Shown: one piece after another, positions 44,641 to 56,183 of the stretch
Layout: the number at the start of each line of letters is the position of its first letter
How positions within the stretch are numbered: the stretch's first letter is position 1
Made by a program: the position numbers and the translations under genes
Notes under the pieces: model-generated
Seen by the model: only the letters and a program-made list of their open reading frames with translations
The model's database searches: none
Told to the model about the DNA's origin: nothing
Assembly: GCA_033439795.1 (NCBI GenBank)
Contig: JAUTDP010000003.1
Location: 124,001-188,000, forward strand
Source: Sordaria brevicollis
Lineage: Eukaryota > Ascomycota > Sordariomycetes > Sordariales > Sordariaceae
Direction of reading: 5' to 3'
DNA length: 64,000 nucleotides

Positions 44641-46507
44641 ACCCCATGCACAGTCGACCCCATGCACGGTCACGTCCCCGCATCCACATCCCCCCATGTA
44701 AATAATTACCCTCTTTCTTTTAATAATTATAACTTTATTAAAATACTATCGTTTTTAATTATTTCTATTACAATGAGCTCGTCGTCGTTCGATTTAACTA
44801 TCGTTAATGTTCGTAATAGTCTTTCTTAACGTATAGCGGCTAAGAAATACGGCGTTCCCTAATCTACTATATCCGATTATATTCGAAGCGTCCCCTCCGC
44901 GCGCGATTCGAAAATACCGCGATAACGCTTATTTCCCGACCAAGAAAACTTCCTATATAAATAGATATTAAATAAGGAGGGTATTGGAAGGGCTTTTAAC
45001 CGTCGTTAGCTCGTTAATTTCGTAATAACCGTATTAAAATAAGGGGGGGATTACAATAAATTAGGCGCGCGTTAGGTAGACTACTTTTTGAAGAGGAATC
45101 CTTCTATTAGGATTAAAATTTCGAGCCCGCTTAAATCGATTAAGGTTAGAGGTTTTACCTAAGAGATATTTACGAAGTTTTTCGACCTTTTAGAAATTAT
45201 TATTCGAAATAAAATTATTATACCCGTTAATATCGCTAATATAAATAAATATAGACTTTAAAAGTTAGAATTTAATAAAAGTAAAGTATTTAGGACCTAT
45301 TTAATTAAAAAGGTATATATAATAGCGACCGATATAATTATTTGGGTATTTATAATTAAATATAGGACCGTTAAAGGTAAAAGGTTAACGCCTATTATTA
45401 TTTTTATTAGCGTTAACCTTTAAGGTTAATAATTCCTTAACGAAATAAAAGATTAAAAATACGATAATACTTTTATTAAATAAAGTAACGGCAATATTGC
45501 CCTACGATAATTAAAAGAGGTTTATATTTTAAAAACGTAATTAAATAATAATACTTAGCGTTTTTTAATCCTCGACGAATATTCGAACTATATAATAAAC
45601 GATTTCTTTATCGAAATTTTCTATTATAAAATTTAATTCCTCTTTTTGCCTTTTTATATTAATTATAAAATTTAATTACTCGACCGTTTTGTATTTACCG
45701 CCGTTAAATCGTATTTCAAGGATTTAATTAAAAATTATACTAATTTCCTAGTATTTATATTAATATATAAGTAACGGTTTTTAAAATATTATTATAAGGC
45801 TTTATAAAAGGGAATAAATATTAGAAACTTTAGATTAAAGTTTAAAAAAATAGGGATATAATTAATAAATAAGTTTGTAATCCTTAACGACTTTAATACT
45901 ATTATTAATAACGCCGCTTTATTTACTTAATTATCCTTACCTAAAATACTATTTAGGGACGTCGTTAATTAGGTAAATCGCATTTTTATAATACTTTAGA
46001 AGGCTAGGGATATATTCGAAGGCATTTATAAATTTTATAACCTCGATTATAACTTTAGAACGCGGTATAATAAGGGTGCTAAGTCGTTAGATTTTAAGAA
46101 TGCTACGATAATTTCATTATTGTAAAAAAATTAATAATTATATACATAATTAGAATCGTTGAAGCCTAGAACTAAGCGTAAGGTTAATAAAGAGGGGGGT
46201 AATAATAGATTTATACGGATAAATAAAATTATCGAAGTTCGTAAGGTCTTAAAATAGGGTCCTAAACATAGGAAGACCGCTAAGAAGAAGGAGGAGATAA
46301 TAACGACCCCTAACCCCTTATAAGAAGTCTCAAGAGTATTCGAGATAATACTCTAAATTATTTACGAATATATAGATTAATATTATAATATTTTCAACGG
46401 TCAAAAACGCTACAAAAGTGGCTAGTTTACAATGTTTTCTGATTCCTGGTCATGATGTTATGTGGGGTGGAGACGTGACCGACCAGGGGGGTGACCGGGC
46501 TGGGGGT
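44641..46507 (+). mobile_element. RIP-inactivated Fot1/pogo-type DNA transposon
   Basis: A 1867 bp element, close in size to Fot1-class elements. The ends are inverted repeats of about 39-47 nt that align without gaps (about 29 of 39 identical). They begin ACCCCATGC at the left and ACCCCCAGC on the complement at the right, and share GGTCACGTC inside. The interior (about 44700-46430) is strongly A/T-rich, nearly free of CA and TG but keeps CpG, the mark of RIP. The ends themselves are GC-rich and look spared. The left flank is TA; the right flank is CA, so a TA target duplication is not intact. Confidence 0.8.
44773..46323 (+). pseudogene. RIP-mutated pogo/Fot1-like transposase
   Basis: One frame of 517 codons runs from the ATG at 44773 to a TAA at 46321-46323 with no frameshift, only in-frame stops. 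The stops examined at the 5' end are TAA or TAG where C-to-T or G-to-A change of a Gln or Trp codon explains them. Visible remains include an N-terminal psq-type helix-turn-helix (AAKKYGVP, then TISDYIRSVPSARDSK), a CENP-B/Tc5-type HTH, a DDE-core strand GKRLTPIIIF, the second Asp in FLILDEYSNY, and a segment FYINYKIQLLDRFVF that corresponds to the conserved QPLD region of the family. The first catalytic Asp appears mutated. It cannot encode a working protein. Confidence 0.8.
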
Positions 46508-48510
46508 CATGGTGTCTATTTGGGGGACCACGACACTAGTTCTAGTAGCGGTTAAGATGCCGACGTGCGGCGTGGTTCGTGTTCCTCCTCGTGGTAGTAT
46601 GTAGCATTGTCGCCAACTAGTACAGTGTTTGGTGTTATGCCGCTCGAATGGGATCGCACCCGACGCAAGCCAAACCTCTTGCAACCAGTGACTGGATGGA
46701 CGTAACGGGGAATTCGGGAACGGCTTCAAGACTTGGCATCTATATAAGCCAGTTAACCGCCCATCTTTTCTCTTTTTTGTCTTACCAAGCATTTTCCAGC
46801 CAAGAAAGCCTTTGCGATGTGCCTGACTTGTGTCAGACGGATGTCAGCAACGAAAGGAACAGGAACACACACTGACACGACAACCCAAACAGGACAATGA
46901 GTGGAAGAATAAGCTTTTCTGCGTGGAACCGCATTCCGATCAACTGCAAGTTGTATGTAGTGCAGTGCAGTGTGAAAAGTGAGATACGCAGTCAGGGTTC
47001 GAAAACATTGATCATGTCGCGGTCTTCTTGTCTTCACCGCGGTCTGACTCCGCTGATCATTACCATTCTTTTCCCTTCTTTCCATTCCTTCCTTCCGTCC
47101 TGTCCATGCGTACTCAGGTCGAGTGTCGTTCTTGCCACATGGATTTCTTTCTCTAACGCCGACCCGACGCAACGAAAGGCAAGTGCTGACAGGTTAAAAA
47201 GGGAAAACTCTCACCATTGATCTTGGCTTTTCACATTTCAGTCTTTTCCCCGGACTGACTCCTCTCCTTGTCCCCTCTCGCCTCTCCAGCCCGTTTTGGT
47301 AGTTTCCTCGCTAGACTTGCCAGCGCTCGCCAGTTTCAGGCCAACACAATTGGCTCGCATCTTCCTTCAATACGTACGCGTGCATGTGGCAGCAGCACCC
47401 AAAAGTCCGATGTGTGCAATCCAAAAAAATGCCAAAAGAGCGAGCCTGTGAGCCTGCAAGCCTGGCGGGCAGTGATGATCACCATTCCATACCACCATGG
47501 GGGTGTTCAAATGGCGTAGCGCTAACGGATCAAATAGCCTTTGTCCCGGCTTGGACCGTGGTATTTATCCGGGGAAGGCTGGCCCGTCTGCCCAATCCGC
47601 TGGCTCGCCCGCCCACCCTTCTTGTGCTTTTTGTGCTTTCTTAGCTTCCTACCCCAGCTTTTGGGAGGCGTGCCAAGGCTTCGGTACATGCAAAAACAGG
47701 AGTGTTACCCCAGAAATTGGGCGGCGGGCGGCGGGTCGGGTGGGCGACACCCCATGCGAATTCATGGGGTAACGACTAACGACGGCCGACGGCCGAAGCA
47801 ACGTTCCTCGGTCGTTCACAACAACAACAACCCCATCCTTTTGTGGCCGGGGATGGGGTGGTGCAGGCTGTCAACTCAACTTTTGACAAACGACAACACC
47901 ACGGAAGAGGTTAGAGTCAAAGTTGGCAGGTTGGGGAAAAGACTTGGTGTGTGGGGGAACAACCATCCTTAGTGGTCAGTGGACGGATTCTGATCTCTTC
48001 ATCCAGAAGAAGGTTTGTTGGAACCGTCACATTGAGCCTAACTTACCAACCCTCCAGTGACCAGTCCCCTCCCCGCACGAATGAGAGAGACAGAGAGTGT
48101 GTGTGCACCCCCAACTAAAGGATACGATGATCCGTCTCCCAAGAAATGGGGTAATCCTCCGGACGACGGTTCGATATTGCAAGGTTTGCGGAGTAGCAAC
48201 CTATCACCTGGCCCGTCTATAGTTGAACCAGACTTCAAGGGCCGAAAGGATCCAAGAAGCCGGTTCACGGTTTCGGTCTGTCTGGTCTGGTCTGGTTTGC
48301 AGCAGCTTATACATAGACTCACCTGTTCCCATCCAAAACCCTTCTTTGCCTTCCCTTCTTTGCCTTTCCCTTCTCAACCATCCGGTCCATCACCAACCCA
48401 GCCCATCTCGCCCATTGGACTTTGGTTAGGTTGGCAAGGCAACCCATACCTCACACCTTCACCAAGTACACCCCGGATATCGACTTCAACAACAGACATC
48501 GACCGACAAA
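46508..48510. other. Upstream region of the sugar transporter, no gene seen
   Basis: About 2 kb. GC-rich short frames overlap on both strands. Positions 48300-48500 are C/T- and CCCA-rich leader-like sequence directly before the transporter. No further transposon remnant was recognised to the right of 46507. Confidence 0.5.
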
Positions 48511-50439
48511 ATGGGTGGAGCAGGCGGTGACTTCGGCGGCGGTGATCCCGTCATCTCCGGATTGGCGAAAGCAGATCCGATCCCATGGTACAAGAAGCCC
48601 AACCTGCGATTCTTGTACTTTATGCTTTTCCCGACATGCATGGGTATCGAGTTGACGTCTGGGTTTGATTCCCAGATGATTAACGCGTTGCAGATTTTGG
48701 ATAGTTGGAAAGAATGTGAGTGATGTGGGCGGCAAACCTAAGGGAACATGGTGGTTAGTAGTGGTTGCTTATATGAGACCATAACAGACTTCGACACACC
48801 CACTGGTTCACTCAAGGGTATTATAGCGGCCGCTTACTCCCTCGGCGCCATTCTTTCTTTGCCTTTGGTTCCCATTGTCAACGATCGGCTCGGTCGAAGA
48901 TGGTCTATCGCTCTCGGCTCGATTGTCATGATCATTGGCGCTATCATCCAGGGTTTCTCTCAGCATGGTAAGCACTCACCTTGACTTCCGAAGTGTCTCA
49001 TTTGCTGTGAAAACCAATACTGACCGTCGCTAACGCTGCTGCCACCAACAGTCGCCATGTATATCATCGCTCGTATGATTCTTGGCTTCGGCATCCCGAC
49101 CTGCATCGTTTCCGGCTCCGCCCTCATCGGTGAACTCGCGTATCCCAAGGAACGTCCCATCTTGACCTCGCTCTTCAACGTATCATATTTCGTCGGCCAG
49201 ATCATTGCCGCAGGCATCGTGTTTGGAACCAACAGCATCGCGAGCGACTGGGGCTGGAGGATTCCTTCCCTGCTCCAGATTTGCCCTTCGCTGCTTCAGC
49301 TGGGCTTTGTCTTGTATGTTCCATCATCCTGCTTCGTACCAATGCCCCACCAGGCGAAACAAAGCCAACAACGCTGACCTGTACTGAAACAACACAGCTT
49401 TATCCCCGAATCTCCCCGTTGGCTAATCACCAAAGATCGGTCCCAAGAAGCTCACGACATCCTCCAGAAGTACCACGGCGAGATGGCTCGTGGCGAGGAA
49501 TTCGTCGCCGCCGAGTTCGCGCAAATGCAAGCCGTTATTCGTCTGGAATACGAGACCGTCTCCAAATCTTCGTGGATGGACCTTGTGCGCACCAGCGGTA
49601 TGCGCAAGCGCTTGCTCATCTCGTCCATGCTCGGCTTGTTCACTCAGTGGTCCGGCAACACCCTCATCTCCTACTTCCTTGGTGACATTCTCAACATGAT
49701 CGGCTACACCGACACGACTTTCATCCAGAAGATCAACGTCTCGATCGCCTGCTGGAGTTTGGTCTGTGGCGTCACTGTTTCGCTGCTGGTGACCAGGATC
49801 AGACGCAGAGTCATGTATATGGCTTGCACTATCAGTTTGCTGTTGTGCTATATCTCATGGACCGTCAGCATGGAACGCGCGATGGTTGGCAAGGCTATAG
49901 GCAAGCCAAATAACTCGGCCAACATCGCCACCCTGTTCTTCATCTACATGTACTCGCCCTGCTACAACATGGGTTATAACGCCTTGACTTACAGTAAGTC
50001 ATTTCTTCCTTTCCCTTCTCCCGTCAAGAAATCAGCATGACTGACCCCACAAACAGCCTACATGGTTGAAATCTGGCCCTATGCCGAGCGCTCGCGCGGT
50101 ATCGCCATCTTCCAGCTCTTCGGTCGCTTGGCAAGTTTCTTCACCACCTTCGTCAACCCCATTGGTATGAAGAACGTCGGATGGAAGTACCTCATTTCGT
50201 ACTGCTGCTGGCTCGCGTTCGAGGTGTGCTTCGTGTACTTCATGTTCCCCGAGACCATGGGTCGCACGCTTGAAGAACTCACCTTCATGTTTGAGGGCGA
50301 TGATCTTCAGAGGCAAGCCAATGCTGCTGCCGAGAAGGTAGTCAACCACGCCGAGCACGACACTACCGGCTTCGGAAGGCGCAGCACCAACGACGGAAAG
50401 CAGGCCGGCACAGCTGATGTCAAGGAGCATGTCCCTTGA
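48511..50439 (+). CDS. MFS sugar porter
   Basis: Five exons, 48511-48715, 48788-48967, 49052-49313, 49398-49993 and 50057-50439, give 541 residues with 12 predicted membrane spans. Family marks of the sugar porter group are present in order: GFDSQMINALQ in TM1, NDRLGRRWSI in the first cytosolic loop, a GELAYPKERP loop, FIPESPRWL before the central loop, and PETMGRTLEELTFMFEG at the end of TM12. The C-terminal tail is hydrophilic. The closest remembered type is the fungal lactose-permease/hexose-like porters; the substrate cannot be told from sequence. It sits 1 kb from a secreted glucuronan lyase gene in the same orientation, which suggests but does not show uptake of sugar acids or oligosaccharides released outside the cell. 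Confidence 0.9.
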
Positions 50440-51476
50440 TCGAGTTTCTGATGGTGCTGAGTTATGCGTGGAAAGCAGAATGGTTTTGGGTCTGCAACCC
50501 AAGGGGTGCTGGAGATATGTGGTAGGGCCGGTATGATATCCTAAATTGGTTATGGGGTGGTGTGGTCTTCATCTACCGATGTCGCACGCGATATCATCTG
50601 TGAAGATACAAATACAATGTCGACCCGTTCGTTGCGATTGAGAATCATGATCCTGTTGTGCCCTCGTGGTGGTGCCAAGGTTGCCGGTATCCATTCGTAC
50701 ATTCGTAGGATTGACCGATGAACAATCGCTAGTTCTGATGCAACTTCAGAGCTTGTCGTAGGCGTCTGATTTGTTGATGATGCAGCGAATTGACGAGGGT
50801 CCGTACGCTAGCAGGGTAAGGTAAGCAAAAAAATGTGGAGGTATCGTGAAGGCATTCTCACATCATGAAGATAGGTACTCCCATTGGAACCGTTTCTGGA
50901 GCATCACGCGGTGCGCGTTATGATGAGCTGATGACCGCAGTGCCCAGACATCCAAATTGGAAGGGTGTGTCTGATCGAATGGTGATGGGGAAAAAAAACA
51001 AGCAGGTCCGACATTGAAGCAACTGCAAATCACCATTGTCAGTCTTCGTGATTGAAGCAAAGCTTTTCATCAGACGGTGAGATTGATACCACCTACCCAT
51101 TTGACCTTAGTAAGCATGGAGACGCCATCAACGCCCCGCCCAGGCATCCAGAATGGTAATGCCGCGATTGGATCGTGAACTCAGATGCTGAGCCGCTTGC
51201 CCACTTACACGCGAAGGGGCCTTACTCATGTCCCTTGCGGCTGAGAGTTGAAGGATTGTGATGGAGACTTCTTCAACAACAGTCCAAACCGGAAGCATCG
51301 ATGGCTTCATACTTGCTGCAACGCCTATCTCCATACGGAAGGCGTTAAGGCGATGAATGAAAATTTGTGATGGCGTGGAAAAAGCATAAGACTCCATCAT
51401 GGGCCGACCTTCAACTCCCAAAACCTCTTGAGCAGGCAACCTCATCATCTTCATACCAACCCTCGAAGACAGCACC
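50440..51476. other. Intergenic region, no gene seen
   Basis: About 1 kb holding the transporter 3' flank and the glucuronan lyase promoter. Only short overlapping frames are present. Confidence 0.5.
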
Positions 51477-52238
51477 ATGGGTCTTCGTCACCTCCTCACT
51501 GCCGCACTCGCGGTTGTGACGCCCGCCATCGTCCACGGTGCTCAAATCTTCAGCAACCACGGCACCCTCAGCGGCTGGGACGGCCAGCAGACCGAAAACA
51601 AGGGCAAGATTTCCCAAGTGACCAACATCTTCTACGAAGGTGGTACGGCTCTCAAGTTCGAGCAGACATACGACTCTTCGTACTCTGGACGCTACCACGC
51701 CGAGGTGCGGACGCTCAACGGGTATGCCCGTGGCGAGACGCGCTTCTACGGCTTCGCGTTCCGCCTGCAAGGCGACTGGCAGTCGAGCCCGGCACAATCC
51801 TACAACCTTGCCCAGTTCATCGGCAACTTTGGCTCCGGCAGCTGCGACGAGTGGTCGCCCACCACCATGGTCTGGGTCAACGGAAACCGCCTCATGACGA
51901 GAGTCAAGAGTGGCACGCTCTGCTCTCCTTCAACGTCGCCTTTCGACACCGGCATCAACGTCACCCCCGGCACCTGGCACAAGATTGTGATGCAGGTCAA
52001 GTGGAGGAGCGACAACACCGGCTACTTCAAGCTCTGGTACGATGGTGCCAAGGTCGTCGAGCAGCGCGACATCAAGACGACTCTCGACACCGACGTCAGG
52101 TTCCAGTTCCGGGTCGGCCTCTATGCCAATTCTTGGTATGATTCAGGCTACCAAGGCTCTCAGCCCTTCCGTCAGGTTTGGTTCGATGAGATTGCCATCG
52201 GCGACACATTTGCGGATGCGGACCCCGACCAGTGGTAG
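51477..52238 (+). CDS. Secreted glucuronan lyase, PL20 family
   Basis: A single exon of 253 residues. Residues 1-21 form a signal peptide (MGLRHLLTAALAVVTPAIVHG), cleaved near A22. The mature part of about 230 residues is a beta-jelly-roll lyase. Recognised segments are KFEQTYDSSYSGRYHAEVR, YGFAFRLQGDW, LAQFIGNFGSG, HKIVMQVKWR and FRVGLYANSW, matching fungal endo-beta-1,4-glucuronan lyases such as that of Trichoderma. The enzyme cleaves polyglucuronate by beta-elimination outside the cell. It starts in an AGCACCATGG context. It lies between an MFS sugar porter and an acyl-CoA ligase, all on the plus strand. Alternative families with the same fold (PL7-like) are less likely given the length and motifs. 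Confidence 0.85.
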   Translation: MGLRHLLTAALAVVTPAIVHGAQIFSNHGTLSGWDGQQTENKGKISQVTNIFYEGGTALKFEQTYDSSYSGRYHAEVRTLNGYARGETRFYGFAFRLQGDWQSSPAQSYNLAQFIGNFGSGSCDEWSPTTMVWVNGNRLMTRVKSGTLCSPSTSPFDTGINVTPGTWHKIVMQVKWRSDNTGYFKLWYDGAKVVEQRDIKTTLDTDVRFQFRVGLYANSWYDSGYQGSQPFRQVWFDEIAIGDTFADADPDQW

Positions 52239-52776
52239 TTTGGATGACTTGAGGTTGATAGTGGAGTTACCGGGTGTTCGGATGACGATCAGGGGTAGCA
52301 CAAGGGCGGTCAGGTCTGGCCTTGCGGCTGCGATACAATCATAGGCAATCGCCCAATGTCCCGCAGCTGTGGTGTCAAGCCTGAGTCGTACATTGTTTGT
52401 AGTTAGTGTCACAGACAGCGAAAAGGAAAGCTTGATATCAATACAAAGGGGCCGAGGTTTGACTGACATGCTCGTGCTGTGACCCCAATATGCGGGGAAG
52501 GAGATTGTTGGGATGGCCTCTCATTCGCCGCCTCGATGATCGACAAGCTGTCTAAACCATCCAAAGAACACCCCGTTCATCAAAAACGGTAAGGCGCATG
52601 GATAGACACATGGCTTGCCGCGACCTCCTTTCTGTTCTTGCGGTGTCTAAGCGGGGTAAGCATGGCGCTGAGTAACTACCCTTGGGTATAAGACAATGAC
52701 ACTTGAAGGCCAGATTTCAAAGGCTGGTCCTGAAGCGCTTTCTGTTGGCAGTAACATCAACAGCAACATCAACAAA
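52239..52776. other. Intergenic region, no gene seen
   Basis: 538 bp between the lyase and the ligase. CA-rich leader sequence (CAACATCAACA repeats) lies just before the next start. An in-frame ATG at 52696 could extend the ligase by 27 residues, but it lacks conserved content. Confidence 0.5.
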
Positions 52777-54674
52777 ATGACGACCATCGCGGAGAGGACA
52801 TCTTCCGGCATCATTTACAAATCATCGAAGCAGCGAGAGCTCCCAAACCTTGACCTGCTGTCTCTTCTCTTCGGTAATGCTCTCGCTTCGTGGGATGGTG
52901 CTGGTCAAGACGTGATTGTCAGCAAGAGTGTCGAGCTATACTAACAGCGTTGCAGACTCACCGGCATGCGGAGCGAAGGAGGATACCGTGGTCCATGCCG
53001 ACGCTGCTGACCCTAGCAAGGCGGTTACTAAAGCTCAGCTTCGGCACTTGGTCAAGCGTTTGGCGTATACACTTCGTCAGCGGTATGGCATTGGCCAAGA
53101 CGGGCCGGAAAAAGATGTGGTGCTGTGCATCTCGTCGGGGCACTTCCTCTTGCCCTGTCTGTTCTATTCAACCATAGCGGCCGGGGGCATCTTCTCGTCA
53201 TCGAGTCCGGGGTCCACGGCTACCGAGTTCGCTGGGCAGATCAAGCAAATCGGAGCAAAACTCATCGTGTGCAATGAGGACACCAAGCCAATTGCTGAAG
53301 CAGCGGCAAAACTGGCCGACATTCCCGGCTCTCGAGTTCTTGTCCTGGGAACACAGCCGCATCTTGAGCTCACAGACTTGGAGCAACCGAAACCGATTCC
53401 CATCTCGAACAAGACCTTGGATTGGCAACGTGTTACGGACCGTAAAGCCCTCGACAACAGCATCGTCTGCGTTCTTTTCTCGAGTGGAACCACCGGTTTG
53501 CCCAAAATGTGCAGGCTCTCGCACACCAACATAGTAGCTGAGGCCTGTCTTGTGCTTGATCCAATCCGGGAGTATGAGAAGGCGAGGGGTCGAGATATCG
53601 CAAAAGATTATCGGTCCATTGCACATCTGCCGGCGGCACACATTGCAGGTGTGCAGGGTTATTTCATCAACAGCTTCTACATGGGCGGGACCTTGTACTG
53701 GATGCCTCGCTTTGACTTTGTCAAGTTCCTCGAGTACAACAAGACGTACAAGATCACGACCTTCTTCACAGTGCCACCCATCTGGTTGGCTATTGCCAAG
53801 AGTCCGCTGGTAACAGATCAGTTTGACACGCTCGAGTGGGCTGTGACGGGCGCAGCCCCCATGGGCAAGGAACTCCAACTAGCGGCTCGCAAGAAGATTG
53901 GAAAGGGCAAGGCGCAGCTGAGTCAAACGTGGGGTTTGAGCGAGACGACGGGCTCGATAACGATCATGCCGCGCGGACTCAGCGATGACACGGGAAGTGT
54001 GTCGATGTTGGTGACGAACTGTGAGGCCCGAATTGTTGACGATGACGGCAAAGATGTGGAACCCGGGCAACCAGGCGAGCTTTGGGTGAAGGGACCGGTG
54101 GTGACGAAGGGTTATTATAAGAACGACGCAGCCAACAGAGAGGCCTTTGTGGATGGCTGGTTCTGCTCTGGCGATATCGGAATCTTTAAGGACGGCATGT
54201 TTTATATCGTCGACCGGAAGAAGGTGAGTGAGGTTGACTGTGTGTGGTAGGTTTGGTGGGCGTTGCTGACAGGAGTCGCAGGAACTCATCAAGTACAACG
54301 CCTTGCAAGTTGCACCGGCTGAGCTTGAGGCTTTGTTGGTCAGTCATCCCAAGATTGCTGATGCCGCAGTGATTGGCGTGGAAGGCGAAGGCACTGAAGT
54401 TCCTCGGTAAGTGTTTGGCCCTGGCCATCATCGCCAAAGTAAAACTAGATACCGGGACTAACAAGGTTGGAACAGGGCGTACGTCGTGGCTGGAGATCCG
54501 AACCTCAAGGAAGAGGAGATTGTGGACTGGGTTGCCAGCAAAGTGGCCAACCACAAGAAGCTTCGAGGAGGAGTGGTGTTCATCGATGCCATACCCAAAA
54601 GCCCAAGTGGAAAGATCCTGCGTAAGGATCTGCGGGAGCTGGCAAAGAGGCAGGACAAGGGCAGCAAGCTTTGA
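52777..54674 (+). CDS. Peroxisomal acyl-CoA synthetase, 4-coumarate-CoA ligase-like
   Basis: Exons 52777-52873, 52956-54223, 54282-54406 and 54476-54674 give 562 residues, the normal length of the ANL family. The AMP-binding loop is SSGTTGLPK near residue 208, followed unusually by MC in place of the usual G. Later motifs are [35 protein letters not shown], and the hinge [19 protein letters not shown]. The C-terminal catalytic lysine lies in [14 protein letters not shown]. The protein ends in SKL, a textbook PTS1, so it is expected in peroxisomes. It activates a carboxylic acid to its CoA ester via an acyl-adenylate, and the substrate may be a phenylpropanoid, medium-chain or branched acid. 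Confidence 0.9.
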
Positions 54675-56183
54675 TGGGTGTCCATATGGCTGATATTTGG
54701 CGCCGGGTTCGGGAGTTTGGAGTGGCACTTTGATCCAGCTGGACTGAACGGTGCTGCTGGCGGGATTTTGAGACGAATCCAAGCAGTGATGCTTGAGAAC
54801 CGGCTGGTACTTGGTAGTCGAGACATTGGGATGAAATTCGAACTTGCACGCTCTCGTCTGGAGGAGAGACAGCCGTCCGCCGGTTGTGATGTCGTTGCTT
54901 GTAGAGTTAAGAGGCTGAGGCAACACCTGGAGACAACGGACACGCCTTGAAATGAATGCTGTTCATAGTATAGATTGCACACTGACAAATGTTCGGACGG
55001 AGGTGACATGTCAGACTGAAGCTGTACTGCGTCGTCGGAATGGCTAGCCCTGAGACTTTTATTTTTGTCAATGACTAGTGTCCCAGTGATAGAAATTCTG
55101 GCAGAATCACCTACCAATGAGAAGGGAATGAGAAGGTAGCGACATGTGGGAGCATGAATAGAGGTAGGTATGATCGAAGTGAACCATGGAGGGTAAAAAA
55201 AACAGTTTGGCTGGTCGTGAGAAAGGCGTAGGATACGGAATGGGGAAGGGGAACAAGTAATCGAGATGTCAATGCAGCGAAAGAACCAAAAAAAATTTCT
55301 GAGAAGAATTTTTCTCAATTACCATTCCACTTTTGCGACTCATCCTTGGGAATATGGAAGGAGCCTATGGTACATTCGGACTGTGCTTCGTTTGCAGGCC
55401 CAAAAAAGGAAGTCGCGATGTTGAAAAAGACTGTCGCGACTGGACCTCGTTTAGCCAATGAAAGGCCTTCGATTGCGGCGTTGCGGTATCCACTGAATGA
55501 CGGCATCGACAGGAACAGATGGAGTTCCCCGCAGACGGGAGCTACAGCGCTAAAAGCGGGAGCTATAGCAGCTCTTTAACAAAAGGGACCTCTACTTGTT
55601 GCAGGCCTCTCCCAGCGGACATCAACGGCAACGGTGATGATGGCCTTGATAAGACACATCTGCGAAAAGAGATTGCGAACCTAAGATGTGAGGTTAGCTA
55701 TAACGGAATATCGAATTACCTATGCGATATTTCGTTCCATTAAAGTAAGTTCCTTTAGCCTTTCTATTTGAGACGTCTTTCCCATCTGACTTTTGCCCGC
55801 TTAAAAGGTGGATTGTGAGCGGGCAGCCATCAAGGTGCATCTTGAGGTCTCTGTTGTTAAGAGAAATGACCGGACCTCCGCCATTTCTTTTGTCAAACGC
55901 AACTGAAGCTCCCCGGCTCGGTGCTCTCCGGCCGGTCCTTCCACCTCGACGAAGCTCAGCTCAATGAGTGACGTGCTGGTCCTTGAAAATGGCACACAAA
56001 AGACACGTTCCCACCAATCATGGTTTTCTGATTACAGTCTTTCGTTGATCCGTCCCATATCCCGTCGTAGAGGTACCAGTTCCCCTCAATCCGAGCTCTT
56101 CTTCACGGGCAACCCCCTCCCCCTCCCGCTCTTCAGTCTCCGTCCCCCACCTCCTCTCTGTGCGAACGCAGCCATCGGATGAC
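54675..56183. other. Intergenic region, no gene seen
   Basis: About 1.5 kb. Short open frames near 54678-54950 and 55346-55580 have no family features. The last 150 nt are C/T-rich leader before the Rieske-flavoprotein gene. Confidence 0.5.
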
